Counted from the stretch's first letter, positions 1 to 8,697 are shown. The stretch is 64,000 bases of DNA from an uncultured Saprospiraceae bacterium (GCA_905480605.1 CAJQRD010000035.1:1-64000); one strand, 5' to 3'. Program-made: numbers and translations. Notes: generated by a model from the letters alone, not told the origin.

Positions 1-125
1 CTTTTAGTAATATGGAAGAGCTAAAAAAATGGCTATACAGTACAGTAAATAAAATGGAAAGCACAACTATAAAATCCATCGTCAGCAATCATCATTATTT
101 AAATGCGTTTAATATGACATTTTAA
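1..125 (+). CDS. 3' end of a gene cut by the window edge, possibly an IS630-type transposase
   Basis: An open frame enters from the left edge (reading from base 3) and ends at a TAA at 123-125, giving about 40 C-terminal residues that include EELKKWLYSTVNKM and IKSIVSNHHYLNAF. A helical tail of the form 'leader-EELKxxL...IKSI...Y' resembles the C-terminus of IS630-family DDE transposases as I remember them, but no catalytic residue lies inside the window, so this is a weak guess. It could equally be the end of any helical protein. Confidence 0.35.
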   Translation, partial: FSNMEELKKWLYSTVNKMESTTIKSIVSNHHYLNAFNMTF

Positions 126-160
126 ATATTAAATGGTATAAAATTATATTAAATAAAACT

Positions 161-718
161 ATGAAAAAATCAATTTATACTTTAGCAGTTCTAATTTTCT
201 TCTTCAGTTCAGTGTTTGCACAAAATACCTTTACATTATTTAGTAATGATTTAGGAGGAGAAGCAACTATAAATGAAGAGTTTAATGGCTTTGGTTGTAC
301 TGGAGAAAATCAATCTCCTCAATTATCGTGGAAAAATGCTCCAGAAGGTACAAAAAGCTTTGCCGTAACGATGTATGATCCTGATGCTCCTACTGGCAGT
401 GGATGGTGGCACTGGGTTGTATTTGATATTCCAGTAAAAACGAACGAGTTAGTATCTGGTGCAGGAAATACTAAACTTAACTTAATACCTGAAGGAGCTA
501 TTCAAAGTATAACTGATTATGGAATGCAGGGTTATGGCGGCCCATGTCCACCAGAAGGCCATGGTTTACATCAATATATCATTACAGTATATGCTTTAAA
601 AACAGACACTCTTGGCCTAGATGCGAATACCAATCCAGCAGTAGTGGGGTATTACTTATGGAACAACACAATAGCAAAAGCAAGCATAGTTTCTTACTAT
701 AAAAGAGTAAAAGAATAA
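161..718 (+). CDS. YbhB/YbcL family (PEBP, Raf kinase inhibitor-like) secreted protein
   Basis: This 185-residue protein has a signal peptide (MKKSIYTLAVLIFFFSSVFA, cleavage before QNTF), so it is probably periplasmic or exported. The PEBP fold is recognised from DPDAPTGSGWWHWVVFDIP around residues 73-91 and YGGPCPPEGHGLHQYIITVY around residues 125-144, the two segments that build the conserved ligand pocket (Asp, His and Pro residues). Length matches bacterial YbhB proteins plus a signal peptide. The family's substrate in bacteria is not settled; binding of small anionic or phospholipid-like ligands is the usual suggestion. It stands alone, with a strong terminator directly downstream, so it looks monocistronic. 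Confidence 0.9.
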   Translation: MKKSIYTLAVLIFFFSSVFAQNTFTLFSNDLGGEATINEEFNGFGCTGENQSPQLSWKNAPEGTKSFAVTMYDPDAPTGSGWWHWVVFDIPVKTNELVSGAGNTKLNLIPEGAIQSITDYGMQGYGGPCPPEGHGLHQYIITVYALKTDTLGLDANTNPAVVGYYLWNNTIAKASIVSYYKRVKE

Positions 719-756
719 AAAATTTCTCAATCGAGTTTGTATTAAATATCGAAAAA

Positions 757-788
757 AGCGCAAGCCACATGGTTTGCGCTTTTTTTTA
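757..788 (+). terminator. Rho-independent terminator after the YbhB-like gene
   Basis: AGCGCAAGCC at 757-766 pairs with GGTTTGCGCT at 771-780 around an ACAT loop, with one G.T pair, and a run of seven T follows. It lies about 40 bp after the stop codon at 718. Confidence 0.85.
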
Positions 789-951
789 TGATCTTTTTAC
801 TACTTAAAAAACTCGCAGTTTTATTTCATTACTTTTCATATGAGTTCAAGAATTGAGGCACTTATGATCAAAATATTCTTCATACTTATTTTATTCTCAA
901 TTTGTAACATAAGTCTTGTAAATACGCTATTAAATTAATTATATTTAAGAT

Positions 952-1851
952 ATGAAAAAGTTAAAAAAGGAAGACATCAAGCAAGAAGTATTTGACTTAT
1001 ATGATGATTATGCTCACAATAGAATTGAAAAAAGACAATTTGTTAAGAAACTATCAATGTATGCTGTGGGCGGTATCACTGTTCCTGCACTACTCAGTTT
1101 TGTATTGCCCAATTATGAAGATTCTATTGTTGTACCTAAAGATGACGAAAGATTAGACTCAGAGTACATCACTTACGAATCCCCGAGGGGAGGAGAGATG
1201 ATTCGTGGTCTTCTGTCTAAACCGAAAGATGCAAAAGAAAATTTACCAGGAATAGTTATTGTACATGAAAACCGAGGACTCAATCCTTATATTGAAGACG
1301 TAGCGCGAAGAGCAGCATTAGAAGGATTTATAACATTGGCACCTGATGCATTAACACCATTGGGTGGCTATCCGGGGAATGATGATGGGGGCAGAGCTCT
1401 TCAAAAAAAGTTGGACAAGAATGATATGCTAGAAGATTTTATCGCAGCCTATGAATATCTTAATTCTCATGAGGCTTGTACTGGAAAAATTGGTGTTGTA
1501 GGTTTTTGTTTTGGAGGTTGGATATCAAACATGATGGCAGTAAAAATACCAACTTTATCAGCCGCAGTTCCTTATTATGGAAGGCAACCTTCTGAAGAAG
1601 ATATTGTTCATATAAACGCGCCACTCATGATTCATAATGGTGGATTAGACAAAAGAGTAAATGAAGGTTGGCCTGCCTATGAAAAAGGGCTGAAAGAACA
1701 TAACAAGCAGTATGAAGCCTATGTTTATCCTGAAGTGAATCATGGCTTTCACAACAATACAACGCCGAGATATGACAAAGCTGCTGCTGATCTTTCATGG
1801 AGACGTACGATGGATTTTTTTACAAAAAAACTAGCTAACAGTACTAAATAA
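952..1851 (+). CDS. Dienelactone hydrolase family protein
   Basis: An alpha/beta-hydrolase of 299 residues. The catalytic triad of the dienelactone hydrolase family is visible: Cys186 in GFCFGG, Asp233 in GGLDKR and His264 in NHGFH. The nucleophile is Cys, as in DLH and unlike most esterases. Residues 20-50 form an N-terminal extension with KRQFVKK followed by a hydrophobic stretch, similar to the Tat-like leader of the longer YghX-type members, so it may be exported or membrane-anchored; the twin arginine is not intact (KR rather than RR). The family hydrolyses dienelactones and other lactones or esters, but the true substrate here is unknown. It is followed by a decarboxylase gene 63 bp downstream, possibly co-transcribed. 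Confidence 0.88.
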   Translation: MKKLKKEDIKQEVFDLYDDYAHNRIEKRQFVKKLSMYAVGGITVPALLSFVLPNYEDSIVVPKDDERLDSEYITYESPRGGEMIRGLLSKPKDAKENLPGIVIVHENRGLNPYIEDVARRAALEGFITLAPDALTPLGGYPGNDDGGRALQKKLDKNDMLEDFIAAYEYLNSHEACTGKIGVVGFCFGGWISNMMAVKIPTLSAAVPYYGRQPSEEDIVHINAPLMIHNGGLDKRVNEGWPAYEKGLKEHNKQYEAYVYPEVNHGFHNNTTPRYDKAAADLSWRRTMDFFTKKLANSTK

Positions 1852-1914
1852 TGTTGTTGGTGCATTAATAACGATGCATTTGCTTAATGTTATGTACAAC
1901 AAAAGAAAAAATAA

Positions 1915-3156
1915 ATGCACGCCACCTGGAAGAAAAAATCTCAAGAAGAAATAAAAGCAATTGTTTTCAAGGCTCTTGAAAAAAATGTTAATTATGATAC
2001 GCAGAATATTTTAGGAATTCCTGCATCTTATTTAGATGAGAAAGTTTTTCATCAAGATTCTTCATTGGCAAAGGAGGCACCTTTTATTTCGACGCTAATT
2101 CAAAATCCAAATCATATTGGATGTCATACCTTGGGAAAGTCAGAATCCTTTTTTGAAGGTACTCAGGAGATAGAAAAAGATCTTATTGAAATCTGTGCTG
2201 TTGATATTTTAAAAGGTGATCCTGACGAGCAGGATGGATACGTAGCATCTGGGGGAACAGAAGCCAATATTCAAGCGATTTGGATTTATCGAAATTACTT
2301 TATCAAAGAGCTGTCTGCCAAAAGAGAAGAAATCTGTATTGTATGCAGTGAAGACAGCCATTACTCTATGGACAAAGCTTCAAACTTATTGGTATTGGAT
2401 ATTTACAAAGTACCTGTAGAAAATGATAGTCGTGCAATAACACAAGAAAAAGTAAGAGAAGTAATTCTTACAGCTCAAAATGACAATAAGAAATACTTTA
2501 TAGTCATATGCAATATGATGACAACCATGTTTGGTTCTGTGGACAATATTGAAGCGTATACAAGCCCGTTAACTGACTTGTCATGTGAATTCAAACTGCA
2601 TGTTGATGGAGCATATGGAGGATTTTATTATCCGTTTACGAATGAAGTAACTCGCCTAACATTTAAGAATCAAAATATTACATCTTTCACGCTTGATGCG
2701 CACAAAATGGCTCAAGCACCGTACGGCACAGGTGTATTTCTGATTCGTAAAGGATATATTCAGAATGTAAATACCCAAGAAGCCAGTTATGTTGAAGGAG
2801 AAGACTTTACGCTTATTGGCAGTAGATCCGGGGCCAATGCAATAGCCGTATGGATGATCCTGGTCAAGAATGGTCCGTTTGGATGGCAAGAAAAAGTATT
2901 CATACTTCAGAAAAGAACAGAGTGGATGTGTAAACAACTTAGTCAATTAAAAGTGGAATACTACCGTCATGAAAAGTCAAACATCATAACGATAAAAAGT
3001 AAGTATGTCAGTAAGGAAATCACATCGAAATTTGGGTTGGTCCCTGATGACCACTCCTCGCCAGATTGGTTTAAAATTGTCATTATGGATCATGTGACTA
3101 TCGAAAAACTAGTTATGCTAATTGATGATATTAAATTACATGTAACTAATCTTTAA
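1915..3156 (+). CDS. Pyridoxal-phosphate-dependent decarboxylase (group II amino acid decarboxylase)
   Basis: A 413-residue fold-type I PLP enzyme. The signature residues are clear: ASGGTEAN near residue 110 (phosphate-binding region), Asp231 in HVDGAYGG (pairs with the pyridine nitrogen), and Lys264 in LDAHKMAQAPYGTG (Schiff-base lysine). This pattern is typical of group II decarboxylases of the tyrosine, aspartate or glutamate type, including the MfnA and bacterial histidine/tyrosine branches. The short length, with no N-terminal extension, resembles the MfnA-like branch. Substrate specificity cannot be read from sequence. It follows the dienelactone hydrolase gene on the same strand; a decayed lipoprotein gene lies downstream. 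Confidence 0.85.
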   Translation: MHATWKKKSQEEIKAIVFKALEKNVNYDTQNILGIPASYLDEKVFHQDSSLAKEAPFISTLIQNPNHIGCHTLGKSESFFEGTQEIEKDLIEICAVDILKGDPDEQDGYVASGGTEANIQAIWIYRNYFIKELSAKREEICIVCSEDSHYSMDKASNLLVLDIYKVPVENDSRAITQEKVREVILTAQNDNKKYFIVICNMMTTMFGSVDNIEAYTSPLTDLSCEFKLHVDGAYGGFYYPFTNEVTRLTFKNQNITSFTLDAHKMAQAPYGTGVFLIRKGYIQNVNTQEASYVEGEDFTLIGSRSGANAIAVWMILVKNGPFGWQEKVFILQKRTEWMCKQLSQLKVEYYRHEKSNIITIKSKYVSKEITSKFGLVPDDHSSPDWFKIVIMDHVTIEKLVMLIDDIKLHVTNL

Positions 3157-3170
3157 AGCTTAATTATAAC

Positions 3171-3568
3171 ATGTTTGAATTACAGTTCGATCACTTTTTA
3201 AATACTCGAATAAAAGTTGTTTTGATATTTTTATTTTCAATTATCACTATATCATGATGTGGGCAATTGAACAAAGAGAAAATCATTATAGAGAAACCTG
3301 CTGTAACGTCAGGTTTTTTTAAAATATCTAAACCTGAAACTGAGTCAGAAAGTCCCAGTTATGTAATGTTTAATACTATACATACTATTAAAGGCAATTT
3401 AAAAGCGTTGGAGGTTGGCAAATCAATCGTAACAATGCAAGAAATAGAGAATGGAAGGAACAATCGTGGAAAGATGATTATATAGTTTCAGAAAAATCTT
3501 GGGATGCAAACTGTATTGAAATAGAATGTAAGTATTTGAAAGGCAATTTCTTATGCACGATTATTTAG
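3171..3568 (+). pseudogene. Decayed lipoprotein gene with a stop in the lipobox and a frameshift
   Basis: Reading from ATG 3171 gives a positively charged start, then a hydrophobic core (VVLIFLFSIITIS), a TGA stop, and then Cys-Gly-Gln. If the TGA (3258-3260) were GGA, the sequence would read I-S-G-C, a textbook lipobox, so one substitution appears to have killed the gene. The same frame then stays open as LNKEKIIIEKPAVTSGFF to TAG 3485. Near 3450 coding appears to pass into another frame, where EWKEQSWKDDYIVSEKSWD and CIEIECKYLKGNFLCTII run to TAG 3566-3568. The part after 3267 also reads as a 72-residue frame from a TTG, but that lacks a signal peptide and is better seen as the relic. Family not recognised. 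Confidence 0.6.
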
Positions 3569-3628
3569 AATACAGAGTGATCTAAAAGCAATTCTGGGGT
3601 ATACATTAAAGTCATTAGCCCGAAAAGC

Positions 3629-3675
3629 GAGCAAAGCGAACGCCCGTAAAGAGAGTAAAGCGAACGCCCGTAAAG
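3629..3675 (+). repeat. Two-copy 24-bp tandem repeat
   Basis: GAGCAAAGCGAACGCCCG plus TAAAG (3629-3651) is repeated at 3653-3675 with a single C to T change, a period of 24 bp. The unit is clearly more GC-rich than its surroundings. It lies in the non-coding stretch 3569-3752 between the lipoprotein relic and the next gene; nothing else is recognisable in that stretch. Confidence 0.75.
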
Positions 3676-3752
3676 GAAATATAAAAGACTATATTAGCTA
3701 TAGTGCATTACAACAGTTTGAGGAAACCGTTATCACAAAATAAATTCAATCA

Positions 3753-4238
3753 ATGCTACTAGAAAAAGAATTAGACAAGTGGGTTAAAGGTGAAACTAAA
3801 TATATCACGATGTTTTATCTGATTAAAAGCAATGTTGATAAACAGGAAATAACACTATATTACAAATATGAAAAAGATGATGATATAATTGAAAATAAAG
3901 GTCAAGCTGAGGTAGGATTGGATTATAATTTGTCCAAAGTGGAATTAAATAATTTTTTAGAAAAATCCAATAACATATTCCATAAATTAATTGCAGAGCA
4001 TATTGAAGAATTTTGGGAACAAGAATTATTTACTGAGACTCCAAGTCAAAGTGACACTTTTGAGATAGCATATTATTCCCCACATGTTGCGAAAATTCAA
4101 GATGGTATTAACGCAAATAGGAAGGTGATAATAACAGATGGAAAGAGAAGGGGTGATCAAATTCTATCAACTGATGAAGTTATTAACCTGGAAGAAAAGA
4201 AAGATAATATTAGAATTATTGGATGGTGCCATAAGTAA
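3753..4238 (+). CDS. Hypothetical protein, acidic and soluble
   Basis: A 161-residue open frame from ATG with no signal peptide or membrane segment. It is rich in Glu, Asp, Lys and Ile; the middle (residues 55-90) is probably helical and the C-terminus ends IRIIGWCHK. The segment VIITDGKRRGDQILSTDEV near 126-144 looks like a loop plus helix, but I recognise no family motif. Size and acidity would fit a cytoplasmic immunity-type or nucleotide-processing partner, but nothing nearby supports that. It stands alone, flanked by relic-bearing and empty DNA, so it may itself be a recently acquired or orphaned gene. Confidence 0.55.
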   Translation: MLLEKELDKWVKGETKYITMFYLIKSNVDKQEITLYYKYEKDDDIIENKGQAEVGLDYNLSKVELNNFLEKSNNIFHKLIAEHIEEFWEQELFTETPSQSDTFEIAYYSPHVAKIQDGINANRKVIITDGKRRGDQILSTDEVINLEEKKDNIRIIGWCHK

Positions 4239-4665
4239 GGCTAAATATACAAATTATATACTTTCAAATATGTGAAGGTGCTTGTCATCCTGATCAAAAC
4301 ACATATATGCTTTCTCTATTGAGGTATTAACAATGAGTCAAAATTAAGCTATCAATCAAATTGACAACCTATGGATTTAGAAGGCACTTGCAATCAATGA
4401 TAACCTCATCAAGTACATAAAAAAACAAACTAAAACATACTGTCTATAATAGCATGTTAACAATACTTATTTCGACTATTATTGGCTTTCAATAAGGCTG
4501 TCTAATATGTTGCTGTTGGTTATTATGATAAAAACGAATTTAGTATTAAATCTTTTTTTCTAACAGTTGAAATATTCATGTTCTGTCAATCTGAAAATTT
4601 TGATTATATGGAACTTGTGAGTATTTTAAATCAATCAGTTTTAAATTAAATACTTAATATAGATA
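4239..4665. other. Gene-free stretch
   Basis: These 427 bases have frequent stops in all frames. I see no convincing coding, RNA gene or terminator in them. Confidence 0.6.
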
Positions 4666-4752
4666 ATGAAACATGATTACGTTATCGTGGCAAGTGGGTT
4701 TGGTAGTACTGTTATTGTCTTGCGCTTGTCTGAAAAAGAATATTATATATGA
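4666..4752 (+). pseudogene. N-terminal remnant of a GMC/cholesterol-oxidase-type FAD oxidoreductase
   Basis: A 28-codon frame reads MKHDYVIVASGFGSTVIVLR then LSEKEYYI and stops. This is the shape of an FAD-binding N-terminus of GMC or cholesterol oxidase-like proteins (D-Y-[VI]-I-[VI]-G-S-G-F-G-G-S-V-x-A-L-R-L-S-E-K-G-Y). Two of the dinucleotide-binding glycines are altered (first G of GSGFGG is A, and G to S/T further on) and nothing of the remaining protein of roughly 500 residues follows. The TGA stop overlaps the ATG of the hydrolase gene (ATGA, 4749-4752). Most likely a truncated relic; use as a translated leader for the hydrolase is possible. Confidence 0.55.
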
Positions 4753-5702
4753 AACGTATAAAAATGAAGAAAATAATAAAAGTATTATTATCCAGCGTCT
4801 TTGGATTAATAGTAATCGTATGTCTTTTGTTTGGCTACTGTGATAAATCTATGGATGTTTTGAAAGCCAGATACGGACAAGAACCCTCCGCCTTTATAAA
4901 AATAAACGGCATGAATGTCCATTACCGTGATGAAGGCAATCCACATGATTCAATACCTATTGTAATGCTTCATGGTACTGGATCGAGTTTACATACTTTT
5001 AATGATTGGGCAGCGACTTTAAAAATGGATAATAGGGTAGTTCGAATGGACTTACCAGCTTACGGTTTAACTGGCCCTTTTCCAGACCGAAATTATTCAA
5101 TAGATCACTATGTAAGTTTCATAGAAGATTTTTTATCTGCCAAAGGTATCAATCGCTGTATACTTGGAGGAAATTCTTTGGGTGGGCAAATAGCGTGGAG
5201 GTTTGCGCTCAAAAGATCGGACATGGTAGAAAAATTAATTCTTATTGATGCAGCAGGTTATCCTAAAAATTCTACGAACGAGCCTATTGCCTTTAAAATT
5301 GCTAGAATTCCAGTATTGAATAAAATAATGACATTTATAACACCACGTTTCGTAGTAAAATCCAGTGTTCAAAATGTATATGCTGACAAAAGTAAAATTT
5401 CTGAAGCTCTGTTTCAGAGGTATTTTGATTTAACACTGCGATCCGGTAATCGGCAGGCATTCGTAGAAAGATTGAAGGTGACTTATGACTCAAGTTACCT
5501 AAAGCAAATAAATCATATCCAACAACCAACATTAATCTTGTGGGGAAAAAAAGATTCACTGATTACAATTGAAAGTGCTTATCGATTTCATCGTGATTTA
5601 CCTAATGATACATTGGTGATTTTAAAAAACTCAGGACACGTGCCAATGGAGGAAAGCCCAGTCGAAAGCTTGAAAGCTGTTTTGAGCTTTATTGAAGATT
5701 AG
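4749..5702 (+). CDS. Alpha/beta-hydrolase with N-terminal membrane anchor
   Basis: A 317-residue hydrolase. A single hydrophobic segment at residues 9-28 (VLLSSVFGLIVIVCLLFGY) should anchor it in the inner membrane or act as an uncleaved signal. The catalytic triad is present: Ser143 in GNSLGG, Asp269 in LWGKKDSL and His297 in SGHVPMEE; the oxyanion loop is HGTGSSLHTF. The family covers esterases, epoxide hydrolases and C-C hydrolases, so the substrate is open. The second Met (4764, MKKIIK) gives a more typical leader and may be the real start. The first ATG overlaps the stop of an FAD-oxidoreductase remnant. Confidence 0.85.
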   Translation: MKRIKMKKIIKVLLSSVFGLIVIVCLLFGYCDKSMDVLKARYGQEPSAFIKINGMNVHYRDEGNPHDSIPIVMLHGTGSSLHTFNDWAATLKMDNRVVRMDLPAYGLTGPFPDRNYSIDHYVSFIEDFLSAKGINRCILGGNSLGGQIAWRFALKRSDMVEKLILIDAAGYPKNSTNEPIAFKIARIPVLNKIMTFITPRFVVKSSVQNVYADKSKISEALFQRYFDLTLRSGNRQAFVERLKVTYDSSYLKQINHIQQPTLILWGKKDSLITIESAYRFHRDLPNDTLVILKNSGHVPMEESPVESLKAVLSFIED

Positions 5703-6305
5703 GTATGATGTATATCTTGGATTTTCGAGTTATAAGTTTAATCAGCTCCAAGTGGGAAATAAAGAAGATCGCCAGTCGCAATTTCGCAATTTTAAAATAA
5801 TACAAAGGAATTATGGGCTTGAAAAATAATCTAATGAATATTACTGAATTGGAGGCCAAGGCACTTCAAAAAAGGAATAATATTATATGTAATTGTCATT
5901 ATCATATTTACAATTGGTAAAGCAATTTTACTTTTCTATGATGTTTACACTTGTTAGATTTATTTACTCTCCGGACTATATTGGAATTCAAAATAACAAT
6001 GATCATTCATTTGAAGTAGAGTCAATGGTTTATTATTACTGCAGTTTTTGCTATTGATTAGATAGTTCTAGAACCACTTTAATAGATAAATATTTAGAAA
6101 AGTGAATAAAACGAATAGGGTCTAATTGTATACATTACTTTACAGTATGCGCTAATTCCTTTAACTAAGTATCGAACTTCAGAAAACTAATTTGTTAATA
6201 TTGACTTTTTTAATTAAAAAAAATAATTTCCAGCTCAAGGCAACCTTTCGGCTACCAACTGCACATACCTTTTATATAAACATTTAAAAACAAAAAAAAT
6301 AAAAG
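5703..6305. other. Gene-free stretch with probable coding relics
   Basis: Between the hydrolase and fasciclin genes there is no intact frame. From about 5835 a frame reads MNITELEAKALQKRNN, and a shifted frame continues as a hydrophobic run, VIVIIIFTIGKAILLFYDVY, before a TAG. Together these look like a small membrane protein broken by a frameshift. A further frame reads VRFIYSPDYIGIQNNNDHSF. None is intact, so I treat the stretch as decayed DNA. Confidence 0.35.
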
Positions 6306-7253
6306 ATGAAAAGTTTTAAAAGTATTGGAATGTGGTTCTTGTTATTGGGATTTTTAACAATAACATCTTGTAGTGACGATGATGATCCAGTAATTGAAGA
6401 TAAGTCAATTGCAACTATTGCAACTGAGACAGCAAATTTAAGTATTCTGGTTGAAGCTTTACAAAAAGCAGATTTGGTCTCTGTTCTTGATGGAACTGAT
6501 GATTATACAGTTTTTGCACCAACAAATGATGCGTTTGGTGATTTATTAGCGGCTAATGGTTTTAATAGTCTTGATGATGTACCTACAGCTACTTTAACAT
6601 CAATCTTGTTAAATCATGTTGTAAACGGTACAGTAATGTCTTCAGCTTTGACTACTGGTTATGTCAAAACAAATGCTACGGAAGCTACAACTGGAAACAA
6701 TTTGGATTTATACATCAATACAGATGGTGGTGTTAGGCTGAATGGTGTGAGTTCAGTTACAACAGCAGATATCACTGCTAGTAATGGTGTGATACATATT
6801 GTAGATGCGGTAATTGGTTTGCCTACTGTTGTGACTTTCGCAACTGCTGACAGCACATTCGAAACTTTGGTCGCTGCATTGACAAGAGCTGATTTGACTA
6901 CAGACTTTGTAGGTGTACTTTCTGGAAGTGGTCCGTTTACTGTATTTGCACCAACAAATGATGCATTCGGAAATTTATTGACAGAACTTGGTGCAGCAGG
7001 ATTAGGAGACATTGATGTAAATACATTAGATGCAGTTCTTAAGTATCATGTTGTAAATGGTGCTAACGTTCTTGCGTCAACACTGACAGATGATATGACA
7101 GTTACGACATTACAGGGTTCAGATTTTACTATCGATTTAGATAATGGAGCTGAGATTGTTGATGCAAATGGAAGAAGATCTGGAATCATAGTTACAGATG
7201 TACAATCTTCAAATGGAGTTGTTCACGTAATTAATAAGGTTCTTTTACCTTAA
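6306..7253 (+). CDS. Fasciclin (FAS1) two-domain surface lipoprotein
   Basis: A 315-residue protein with a lipoprotein signal ending FLTITSC (Cys22). The cysteine is followed by SDDDDP, which fits the acidic lipoprotein export signal (S followed by D/E residues) used by Bacteroidota to send lipoproteins to the cell surface. Two FAS1 domains follow, about residues 35-172 and 178-314, each with the TVFAPTNDAF motif and a conserved VxHVVNG or YHVVNG segment and ending in GV(I/V)HxI/V. FAS1 domains mediate adhesion to cells or matrix. Codon use and position suggest a single-gene transcript with its own terminator. The DNA of the two domains is visibly similar, so they probably arose by duplication. 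Confidence 0.93.
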   Translation: MKSFKSIGMWFLLLGFLTITSCSDDDDPVIEDKSIATIATETANLSILVEALQKADLVSVLDGTDDYTVFAPTNDAFGDLLAANGFNSLDDVPTATLTSILLNHVVNGTVMSSALTTGYVKTNATEATTGNNLDLYINTDGGVRLNGVSSVTTADITASNGVIHIVDAVIGLPTVVTFATADSTFETLVAALTRADLTTDFVGVLSGSGPFTVFAPTNDAFGNLLTELGAAGLGDIDVNTLDAVLKYHVVNGANVLASTLTDDMTVTTLQGSDFTIDLDNGAEIVDANGRRSGIIVTDVQSSNGVVHVINKVLLP

Positions 7254-7299
7254 GATATAATAGTAAATATGTTGATTAATTTTTAGTTTAGTTTAGTTA

Positions 7300-7332
7300 A
7301 GTCCCATGGTTTTAAATCATGGGACTTTTTTT
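7300..7332 (+). terminator. Rho-independent terminator after the fasciclin gene
   Basis: AGTCCCATG at 7300-7308 pairs perfectly with CATGGGACT at 7318-7326 around a 9-base AT-rich loop, followed by a T run. Confidence 0.85.
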
Positions 7333-7442
7333 ATTAAAAGATTATTCAAATTATCAATATATTTCCTTTTCCAGTTAAAAAGACTTTGTTCTCCTTGCAG
7401 ATAGGTAGCCATTCTAATAATAGTAATTTTTATCATTGAAAA

Positions 7443-7489
7443 CATTAGAACATTTACCTTCGTTTAAAACTTCGGTAAACAAAGTTGAA
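7443..7489 (+). repeat. Dispersed 47-bp intergenic repeat, copy A
   Basis: The last 20 bases, CTTCGGTAAACAAAGTTGAA (7470-7489), recur exactly at 32545-32564, and the preceding 27 or so bases (CATTA..CATTT..C) are also alignable with 32518-32544. This copy lies 82 bp upstream of the pseudouridine synthase start. Function unknown. The rest of 7333-7571 shows nothing. Confidence 0.6.
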
Positions 7490-7571
7490 TACAAAGTTGA
7501 CATTGTAAAATAAAAACTACCTTTACAGACCGTTAAAAACTCAAGACTGTAAACCTAAATACTGCGATCAT

Positions 7572-8147
7572 TTGACTTTTCACCACTACATTATTCACAA
7601 GCCATACAACTACCACAGCCAATTCAAATTGCTTACAAATAAAAAGATTAAACTGTTAGGAGAATTGTATGACTTTGCTGATGGAACAATGAGTATTGGT
7701 CGATTGGACAAAGAAACTGAAGGACTTTTATTACTCACCACCAATGGGAAGTTGAGTTATTTGATCAACAGTTCTAAAGTTGAAAAGGAATACTATGCTC
7801 AGGTAGATGGTGATATTACAGATGAGGCTATCACAATGCTAAGGGACGGTATAGACATAACTGTAGAAGGCGAAATATATAGAACATTAAAGTGCAAAGT
7901 CAGAAAGTTAGATACACCTCCTGATATTCCTCAAAGAATTAAGAAAATAAGAGGAGATCATCATGGCCCAACTTCATGGGTTTCTATTTGTTTGAGAGAA
8001 GGTAAAAACAGGCAGGTCCGTAAAATGACAGCCAAGGTTGGATTTCCAACCCTCCGATTGTTACGCTATCGGATCGGCAATATTATATTGGACGAGAGGG
8101 TGGCAGGAAGTGTGGAGGAGGTGGGCATGTTTGATTTGGGAATTTAA
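7572..8147 (+). CDS. Pseudouridine synthase, RsuA/RluE subfamily
   Basis: A 191-residue enzyme that isomerises a specific uridine in rRNA to pseudouridine. The catalytic motif GRLDKETEGLLLLT is present with Asp46 as catalytic residue, together with KPY near the N-terminus and the C-terminal LREGKNRQVRKM motif of the family. It lacks the S4 RNA-binding domain, as RluE does (217 residues in E. coli), so the RluE-type branch acting on 23S rRNA fits best. The start is TTG at 7572; no ATG precedes the conserved IIHKPYNYHSQF segment, so TTG or an alternative non-ATG codon must be used. The next gene begins 8 bp after the stop, suggesting co-transcription. Confidence 0.88.
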   Translation: MTFHHYIIHKPYNYHSQFKLLTNKKIKLLGELYDFADGTMSIGRLDKETEGLLLLTTNGKLSYLINSSKVEKEYYAQVDGDITDEAITMLRDGIDITVEGEIYRTLKCKVRKLDTPPDIPQRIKKIRGDHHGPTSWVSICLREGKNRQVRKMTAKVGFPTLRLLRYRIGNIILDERVAGSVEEVGMFDLGI

Positions 8148-8155
8148 AAAGAATA

Positions 8156-8617
8156 ATGGTTAATTCAAGTTCACTTAAACTCGAAATTTTAAATGTTATT
8201 CTGGCCAAATTGGATGAGAGGATTTTGACTTTGGAGCAAGCCGTTCAATCAGCTTTAGAATCAAAAAGTAATGAAACCAAATCAAGTGCGGGCGATAAAT
8301 TTGAAACAGGTCGTGCTATGATCCAAAAAGAGCAAGAGATGAGGGAATCTATCTTGCAGCAGACCAAGACACTCAAAGCAAAGGCATTGCAAGTTGATTT
8401 GGAAAAAAAACATACTCAGGTAGAATTTGGGAGTTTGGTTTTTACAACGTCAGGTATATATTTTATATCGATAGGAATGGGGAAACTCAGTATTAAAGAT
8501 CATGTATATTTTGTTGTCTCCGTAGATGCCCCAGTGACGAAATTGTTGTTAGGTAAAAAGCTAGGTAATAGTTTTAAAATAAATAACAATTCTCATGAAA
8601 TACTTGGGATCGAATAG
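8156..8617 (+). CDS. GreA/GreB C-terminal-like protein
   Basis: A 153-residue protein with a helical N-terminal half, including KSSAGDKFETGRAMIQKEQE at 40-59, and a C-terminal beta-rich half ending LLGKKLGNSFKINNNSHEIL. This is the small Bacteroidota family whose second half resembles the FKBP-like domain of transcript-cleavage factors GreA/GreB (the '[LT]GKKxGDxF' element). Databases often mislabel it as 3-oxoacyl-ACP synthase. The coiled-coil finger that would reach the RNA polymerase active site is short, so a role in modulating RNA polymerase is inference. It follows the pseudouridine synthase by 8 bp. Confidence 0.7.
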   Translation: MVNSSSLKLEILNVILAKLDERILTLEQAVQSALESKSNETKSSAGDKFETGRAMIQKEQEMRESILQQTKTLKAKALQVDLEKKHTQVEFGSLVFTTSGIYFISIGMGKLSIKDHVYFVVSVDAPVTKLLLGKKLGNSFKINNNSHEILGIE

Positions 8618-8697
8618 CTATTTAGGGTGATTTTTTATAAAAATTTATTTTTAACTATTTTTTTGTCTATTTTTCTCCTCAAATTAAAAAATTACTC

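Noticed and set aside
840-938. 32-codon hydrophobic frame (MSSRIEALMIKIFFILILFS...)
   Set aside because: No homologue recognised and no clear signals; short hydrophobic frames are common in AT-rich DNA. It may be a relic of a signal peptide.
3258-3260. TGA recoding at the lipoprotein relic
   Set aside because: A second lesion (frameshift) follows, no selenocysteine context is evident, and a simple G to T change explains the stop.
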